Part shown: positions 59,582 through 64,000 of the stretch, one piece after another
How positions within the stretch are numbered: the first letter of the stretch is position 1
Layout of the letters: every line of letters begins with the position of its first letter
Origin: an uncultured Burkholderiales bacterium
Lineage (GTDB): Bacteria; Pseudomonadota; Gammaproteobacteria; Burkholderiales; Burkholderiaceae_C
Assembly (NCBI GenBank): GCA_903844385.1
Contig: CAIMTJ010000042.1
Span: forward strand, 39,095 to 103,094
DNA length: 64,000 nucleotides
Reading direction: 5' to 3'
Position numbers and translations under genes: made by a program
The notes under the pieces: model-generated
Seen by the model: only the letters and a program-made list of their open reading frames with translations
Told to the model about the DNA's origin: nothing
The model's database searches: none

Positions 59582-61234
59582 TTACTCGGCAGCCTTTTCA
59601 TTGGCTTTCTCTAGCGTTTTTTCTGGATTTTTCTCTGCGGACTTTTGAGCGGGCGCGTGTTTGATGGGTTTGCTCTCAGAGGCCGCATGGGCGCTGTGGA
59701 CTGCAAAGTCATCCTTGAATGCGAGGTTGTAAATCGCCATGCCGCCGAGCAAGAAGGTGAAACCGCAAAGCAGACCTGTCGCAAATGAGATGAGGGTATT
59801 TTTGTCCACATCTTGGCCGCTCATCGGCGCGCTTGCCGCAGACGAAGTTCTGGAGGTTGAGGACACTTTGAGTTTGAGGAGTTGGTCAATCTTGCCAGAC
59901 TGGTTCAACAAGCTAGCTATTTTCTCTTGATCCAATTTCACCTGGGTCTCAAAGTCCAATAAATTGCCCTGCAAATCGGACTTCAAAGCTTGCAGCTTTT
60001 GCTCCAGCAGTTGCCCCACCTCAGCGGCCACCACATTGGCCATGGTTTTGTTGTTGTTGGACATGAGGGTGGAGATCTTTTCCACCCCAGTCAGAGCCTG
60101 GGACTTGATGTGTTTGGCAATCAGATCAACTGCGCGATTGGAGGTGTCGGACGAAGAGAATTGACCCGCCCCTTGGAGCGACTCTTCCAAAGCTTGAATG
60201 CGTTCTTGTGTAAGACGGTTGGCGTCAAGATTTTGTTGTTTGACCTCCGTGATATGGTCCAACAAGCGAGACTCAAAATTGGTGTTTTGAATCCCATCGG
60301 TGGATTCAAATTGCGTGAGCACAGATTTGAGTGTTTGCGCCAACTCTTCGTTTTTGTGGCTGAATTGATCTTGAACCAATTCATAAACTGAAGCGTTTTG
60401 GTGATCAATATTGTGGATCACCGATGTAAAGTTATTCATCAGTTGCTGATTGTGAGACAGCAACAGTGAATTGATTTTTTCAAACAAGAAATGGGTTTTG
60501 TCATCCACATCACTCAACAAAGAATCCATCTCCTCTGAAGGCTTGAAGTTGGGTGCGAAAAACTTCTCGTTGATGCTTTGGGTGATGGCGTTGTATTTGT
60601 CGTTGATCTCGTTGATGATCAACTCGTAGTTGATGGTGGCTTGAAAGTTTTTGATGCTCTCGAGCTGAAAAGTGATGGACTTCAACTGTTCAGTATGCGC
60701 ATCCAAATACTTTTTAATCGCTGCTTGATTGGAGTAATTGTTGTTGAATTGCGTGTTGATCAAGGACTTGAGCTCATCTGCAGGCACAGATGGACCAACG
60801 GTCAGCGCCGATTGCTCTTCTCTACTCGTGACGGGCACCACGTTTGTGGGGGCAGTCGGTACCTCGGGTGGTAGAGGCCGATTGGGTGTGCCGCCCACGG
60901 TTGATGCAACGCCAGTGTCTGAGTCATCCCCATCGCCACTGAAAGCTGAAGGAGAGCGTGCAACAATTTTTGAGCCTGCGATCGTGCTTGAATCTGAGTT
61001 GTGCGCATAGGCTTTATCAACCATCGCTGCACCCACTGTCTCCTCTTGGCGAGCAGGCGCTGGGTTGAGGTGTTTCTCCTGCACCGCCGCAGGAGTCGGC
61101 TCAACGCTCATCGCAGCGGACTCTTGTTGAGTCGCCAACGGCTCTTCAGCGACCAAGGACTTGAGCGTGAAGCCACATTTACCACAAAACTTGGCTTGGG
61201 CAGAATTGGATTTTCCACATTTATCGCAGTTCAT
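59582..61234 (-). CDS. Zinc-ribbon, coiled-coil, membrane-anchored protein
   Basis: 550 residues. A zinc ribbon is at the N-terminus (MNCDKCGKSNSAQAKFCGKCG; Cys3, 6, 17, 20). Residues 25-150 are an Ala/Pro/Ser/Thr-rich disordered segment. About 150-460 is a long, Gln/Asn/Leu-rich helical region with heptad-like spacing (DELKSLINTQFNNNYSNQAAIKKYLDAH onward), probably a coiled coil. A transmembrane helix lies at about 474-500 (TLISFATGLLCGFTFLLGGMAIYNLAF), followed by a short Lys/Glu/Ala-rich tail. It is the middle gene, 14 nt after the first gene of the operon. The design suggests a cytoplasmic filament- or scaffold-like protein held at the membrane. No known family recognised. Confidence 0.78.
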   Translation of the reverse strand: MNCDKCGKSNSAQAKFCGKCGFTLKSLVAEEPLATQQESAAMSVEPTPAAVQEKHLNPAPARQEETVGAAMVDKAYAHNSDSSTIAGSKIVARSPSAFSGDGDDSDTGVASTVGGTPNRPLPPEVPTAPTNVVPVTSREEQSALTVGPSVPADELKSLINTQFNNNYSNQAAIKKYLDAHTEQLKSITFQLESIKNFQATINYELIINEINDKYNAITQSINEKFFAPNFKPSEEMDSLLSDVDDKTHFLFEKINSLLLSHNQQLMNNFTSVIHNIDHQNASVYELVQDQFSHKNEELAQTLKSVLTQFESTDGIQNTNFESRLLDHITEVKQQNLDANRLTQERIQALEESLQGAGQFSSSDTSNRAVDLIAKHIKSQALTGVEKISTLMSNNNKTMANVVAAEVGQLLEQKLQALKSDLQGNLLDFETQVKLDQEKIASLLNQSGKIDQLLKLKVSSTSRTSSAASAPMSGQDVDKNTLISFATGLLCGFTFLLGGMAIYNLAFKDDFAVHSAHAASESKPIKHAPAQKSAEKNPEKTLEKANEKAAE

Positions 61235-61248
61235 GTTCAGACCTTTGA

Positions 61249-61956
61249 CTAGTTATTGGAATAAATAAAACACGGGGCATAGCCATCCACATTCTGTTTA
61301 TTCTTTTCACAATCTTTGAGCGCTACTTCCTGGGCCAACTTTAAAGAAGCTTGTCCGCCCGAATCAGCGCAATATCCACTTTTACCATCAAAACTGTAGG
61401 CAAAAGCATGAAATTGACTGGGTTCGAGCTTTTGCAAATTGAATTGGGTGTAAAGCACCTTGCATCGACCAATGATACGCGGGCGATATTTGGTGCCAAA
61501 CTCTTCACTCTTTTTATCAACCTCAGCCACCTCTTCTTGATGTTTGTTAGCATGCTCTTTGTCTCCAACAGCTTCGTGCTTTGCGGCTTTCTCACTCTCG
61601 GGGCTCTCCACACCCTTGTTGCCCAGGGATTTGCCAGGGGAGTCACTCTCAGCCAATTTGTCGTGCGAGCCGTGTGCTTTTTCAGTCATCGCCATTGGCG
61701 AGGAAGACTCTCTCGTTGCTGGAGCTTGAGCCCGCTCCGCATGAGCCTCTTGCAATGAATCCTTCTCCGACGCCTTGCTCGCGTCTTTACCAGAGGGGTT
61801 CTCTGGCTCGACTGGCGTTTGCGCCAACAACTGCTCATCTTGCGCTGGCTCATGCTGCGAGGAGATCGCACCAAGGCTATAGATGTAAAGCCCCAAGCTC
61901 AACACCATCAACACGCTTGCCGCAACCAGGCCCAGAATTCTTTTGTTTTTAAACAT
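61249..61956 (-). CDS. Single-pass membrane protein with charged linker and Cys-containing C-terminal domain
   Basis: 235 residues. One N-terminal membrane helix (ILGLVAASVLMVLSLGLYIYSLG) is followed by about 120 residues of Ala/Glu/Lys/Ser-rich, probably disordered linker. The compact C-terminal domain (YRPRIIGRCKVLYTQFNLQKLEPSQFHAFAYSFDGKSGYCADSGGQ, then ALKDCEKNKQNVDGYAPCFIYSNN) has four cysteines suited to two disulfides, so it is likely periplasmic. The ending resembles the small Ala-x3-Ala-Cys repeat domains of secreted proteins, but I cannot name a family. It heads the three-gene zinc-ribbon operon. Function is unknown. Confidence 0.75.
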   Translation of the reverse strand: MFKNKRILGLVAASVLMVLSLGLYIYSLGAISSQHEPAQDEQLLAQTPVEPENPSGKDASKASEKDSLQEAHAERAQAPATRESSSPMAMTEKAHGSHDKLAESDSPGKSLGNKGVESPESEKAAKHEAVGDKEHANKHQEEVAEVDKKSEEFGTKYRPRIIGRCKVLYTQFNLQKLEPSQFHAFAYSFDGKSGYCADSGGQASLKLAQEVALKDCEKNKQNVDGYAPCFIYSNN

Positions 61957-62320
61957 GTTGACTCAAACCCATCAACCCTTTATTTGTTGACATGCACCAT
62001 GAACACAAAGTGCCGCATTGACAATGTATAAGCAAAATTCAAACCAACTCAGCAACACGAACTCCTGACCATGGCTGTTGCGTCTTTGGTTAGATCGACA
62101 CAGAACAGGCAAGCTAAAGCCAAGGACGACCCCGAACCCTTAATTTAATTTAAAAGTATTAAGTTAATTTGACCCAATTCATTTTAAAGACTCGAATTTA
62201 ATTAGGCAAGAGAGGTCGACCATCAATTGTGTACTAAAGCATCCATAATCGGACTTGTTGAGAAGATCTCGCGACCTTTAGACGTTATGATTTGGCTTTA
62301 CCACAGCCTAGAGCAAGAGC
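61957..62320. other. AT-rich divergent promoter region
   Basis: About 360 bp between the zinc-ribbon operon and the aldolase gene. The stretch 62140-62215 is very AT-rich with repeated TTAATTTAA-like words, a probable promoter zone. No ORF or RNA gene is recognised. Confidence 0.5.
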
Positions 62321-63043
62321 ATGAGCCCTGAAAACCATCAATTGATTGAAGACCTTAGCATCGCCAATCGGATCCTCTACCTTGAAGGTGTCGTTGATGG
62401 TTTTGGTCACATCAGCGCCAGAGACCCGCACGATCCCACAAGGTTTTGGATTGCAAGAAGCATGGCTCCCGCTTTGGTCACGCCAAAAGATATTTTGCAG
62501 TGCGACCTCGATGGCGTCGTGCATGATTCACAACAAAGAACGTCCTATGTTGAGCGCTTCATTCACAGTGAAATTTACCGCGCAAGACCGGATGTGAATG
62601 CCGTGGTGCATTCACACTCGCCATCGGTGATTCCGTTTGGAGTGACCTCTCAGCGGCTGCGACCCATCTGCCACATGAGTGGGTTTTTGGGCTCCCAAAC
62701 ACCCATCTATGAAATACGCCAAACCATTGGTGAGACCTCCGATTTGCTCATCACCAGCAAAGCCTTGGGTCACTCCTTGGCGCAGTCGTTGGGCGCGAAC
62801 ACAGTGGCCTTGATGCGTGGCCATGGTAGTGTGGCTGTGGGTGTGAGCATTGCCCAGGTGGTGTACCGCGCCATTTACACCGAGCTCAATGCGAAGTTGC
62901 AACTCGAATCCATGAAAATTGGCAGCATTGAGTTCCTCAGCGACGGCGAAGCGCAAGCCACCGCCAAGATGAACGACGAACACCTCAAACGGCCTTGGGA
63001 ATTGTGGAAACAAAAAGCCCTCCAAATGCCCCAACTGCTTTAA
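62321..63043 (+). CDS. Class II aldolase/adducin-family protein
   Basis: 240 residues. The zinc-binding histidines are in AVVHSHSPSVI (HxH) and RGHGSVAVG, and the preceding ERFIHSEIYRARPDV carries the usual acidic residue; the opening ANRILYLEGVVDGFGHISARDP is standard. All three metal histidines are present, so it should be catalytically competent. Class II aldolase-fold proteins act as aldolases, epimerases or decarboxylases on sugar phosphates and aromatic ring-fission products. It is 67 bp upstream of the TcuA-like gene in the same direction, suggesting a catabolic operon extending beyond the window. Confidence 0.9.
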   Translation: MSPENHQLIEDLSIANRILYLEGVVDGFGHISARDPHDPTRFWIARSMAPALVTPKDILQCDLDGVVHDSQQRTSYVERFIHSEIYRARPDVNAVVHSHSPSVIPFGVTSQRLRPICHMSGFLGSQTPIYEIRQTIGETSDLLITSKALGHSLAQSLGANTVALMRGHGSVAVGVSIAQVVYRAIYTELNAKLQLESMKIGSIEFLSDGEAQATAKMNDEHLKRPWELWKQKALQMPQLL

Positions 63044-63110
63044 ACGATTGCATCGAACCAGCGGTGATTTCCCCTCTCTTTTTCCCTTTTAAAAACCCCA
63101 GGAGCAGGCC

Positions 63111-64000
63111 TTGACCTCATCACAGCCAAGTTTGGACGTTTTGGTCGTCGGCGGCGGCAATGCAGCACTTTGCGCCGCCCTCATGGCAAGGGAGGCTGGT
63201 TGCAGCGTTCGAATCTTGGAGTCGGCCCCACAACTTTGGCGCGGCGGCAACTCCACCCACACACGCAACTTGCGCTGCATGCACGACGAGCCACAAGATG
63301 TGCTGATCGAATCGTACCCCGAGGAAGAATTCTGGCAAGATTTACTCAAAGTCACTGGCGGCCTCACCAATGAAGAGATGGCTCGCATTGCCATCCGCCA
63401 TTCGGCCACTTGTCGGCCTTGGATGTTCAAACATGGCGTGCGGTTTCAGCCCTCACTCTCAGGCGCCTTGCACACGGCGCGCACCAATGCTTTTTTCATG
63501 GGCGGGGGCAAAGCTTTGATCAACGCCTACTTTAGGAGCGCACAAAATCTGGGCATCGCCATTGATTACGACTGCACCGTGGTGGACCTCGAGATCAAAG
63601 AGGGAAACTTCAAGGCTGCTAAAGCTGTCCATCAGTTGCCCGATGGCAGTACCCGACAGGAGTGGATTCAGGCCAAAAGTTGTGTCTTGGCTTGTGGTGG
63701 TTTTGAGTCCAATCTGGACAAACTCAAAGCAGCCTGGGGACAAAACGAATGGGGCGAATGGACTGCCGAGAACTTTTTGGTGCGTGGCACACGCTATAAC
63801 CATGGCGTCTTGATCGATGTTTTGAAAGATTTGGGGGCCGACATGTTTGGGGACGCCACCCAAGCACACATGGTGGCCATTGATGCGCGCGCACCGCTTT
63901 ACGACGGCGGCATTTGCACGCGAATTGATTGCGTCTCTTTGGGCGTTGTGGTCAATAAATTTGCCCAACGCTTCTATGATGAAGGCGAAGATTTTTGGCC
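63111..64000 (+). CDS. tcuA: TcuA-like FAD-dependent dehydrogenase (partial, C-terminus off window)
   Basis: Not in the ORF track because it leaves the window; translated by hand. The start is TTG at 63111 (TTGACCTCATCACAGCC), chosen because AGGAG lies 6 nt upstream and the FAD motif follows at once: SQPSLDVLVVGGGNAALCAALMAREAG. About 296 codons are visible. Other blocks are RNLRCMHDEPQDV, FMGGGKALINAYF, SCVLACGGFESNLDKL and VVNKFAQRFYDEGEDFW, matching the flavocytochrome-c/fumarate-reductase-like family of tricarballylate dehydrogenase TcuA. In catabolic islands such proteins may oxidise other dicarboxylates, so the substrate is not certain. Confidence 0.85.
   Translation, partial: MTSSQPSLDVLVVGGGNAALCAALMAREAGCSVRILESAPQLWRGGNSTHTRNLRCMHDEPQDVLIESYPEEEFWQDLLKVTGGLTNEEMARIAIRHSATCRPWMFKHGVRFQPSLSGALHTARTNAFFMGGGKALINAYFRSAQNLGIAIDYDCTVVDLEIKEGNFKAAKAVHQLPDGSTRQEWIQAKSCVLACGGFESNLDKLKAAWGQNEWGEWTAENFLVRGTRYNHGVLIDVLKDLGADMFGDATQAHMVAIDARAPLYDGGICTRIDCVSLGVVVNKFAQRFYDEGEDFW

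Noticed and set aside
1-64000. CRISPR arrays, tRNA/rRNA genes, insertion sequences, prophage or integrative elements
   Set aside because: I looked for regular spacer repeats, cloverleaf-like intergenic sequences, transposase or integrase motifs and terminal inverted repeats and found none. A tRNA scan and ISfinder search would settle this.

Overview
This window looks like the chromosome of a betaproteobacterium of the order Burkholderiales, probably Comamonadaceae-like. The reasons are three stand-alone Bug/TctC periplasmic binding proteins, a NodT/EmrAB efflux set controlled by a MarR regulator, YaeQ, a MipA-type porin-like protein with its own two-component system, and a large set of aromatic-ring oxygenases. 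GC content looks mid-50s percent by eye (not computed). I saw no rRNA, tRNA, CRISPR array, transposase, integrase or phage gene. The ORF track omits the two genes that run off the window edges: a GldG-like protein on the left and a TcuA-like flavoprotein on the right. I read both directly from the sequence.

Layout. (1) 1-3.2 kb, minus strand: a Gld-type ABC transporter (ATPase, permease, GldG-like auxiliary protein). (2) 3.6-10.7 kb: a first aromatic-catabolism block. A minus-strand operon (FAD monooxygenase, DUF3500 protein with a histidine-rich tail, Bug protein, atypical SDR) diverges from a phthalate-type Rieske oxygenase that is translationally coupled to a DCC-family thiol-disulfide protein. 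(3) 10.7-20.9 kb: two divergent copies of the alpha-E / circularly permuted ATP-grasp / transglutaminase system. In one copy ATP-grasp and alpha-E are separate genes; in the other they are fused. (4) 21-30.3 kb: mostly housekeeping or envelope genes (YaeQ, DUF1993, TPR membrane protein, alpha/beta hydrolase, PLD-family nuclease, MgtC-like protein, MipA plus histidine kinase plus response regulator, ParB-like protein). (5) 30.4-42.3 kb: a gentisate-centred block. It holds a salicylate 5-hydroxylase-like Rieske pair, a Bug protein, gentisate 1,2-dioxygenase, a 3-hydroxybenzoate 6-hydroxylase-like flavoprotein, a MarR regulator with a clear palindromic operator, and a NodT-EmrA-EmrB efflux pump. 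(6) 42.4-51.7 kb: intradiol dioxygenase plus 1-Cys peroxiredoxin, divergent from an amidohydrolase/decarboxylase plus Bug protein, then a branched-chain-amino-acid-type ABC transporter in which LivM and LivG are one polypeptide. (7) 51.8-58.7 kb: glycine-zipper protein, orphan ParA, divergent MerR and Rrf2 regulators, and a 936-residue fusion of a thiol dioxygenase with four rhodanese-like domains. (8) 58.9-62 kb: a compact three-gene operon of membrane-anchored zinc-ribbon/coiled-coil proteins of unknown function. (9) 62.3-64 kb: class II aldolase and a TcuA-like flavoprotein, the start of another catabolic operon.

How the parts fit. The oxygenases and flavoprotein hydroxylases would activate aromatic acids, and two candidate routes converge on gentisate, which is then cleaved. 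The Bug proteins and the Liv-type ABC system would bring in carboxylate substrates, and the EmrAB pump under MarR probably protects against toxic aromatic acids. Ferredoxin/reductase partners, maleylpyruvate-processing enzymes, TctAB membrane subunits and Anbu peptidase are all absent from the window. The most unusual items are the thiol dioxygenase-tetra-rhodanese fusion, the doubled ATP-grasp/alpha-E/transglutaminase locus, the histidine-rich tail built from a perfect 30-bp duplication, and the zinc-ribbon operon.
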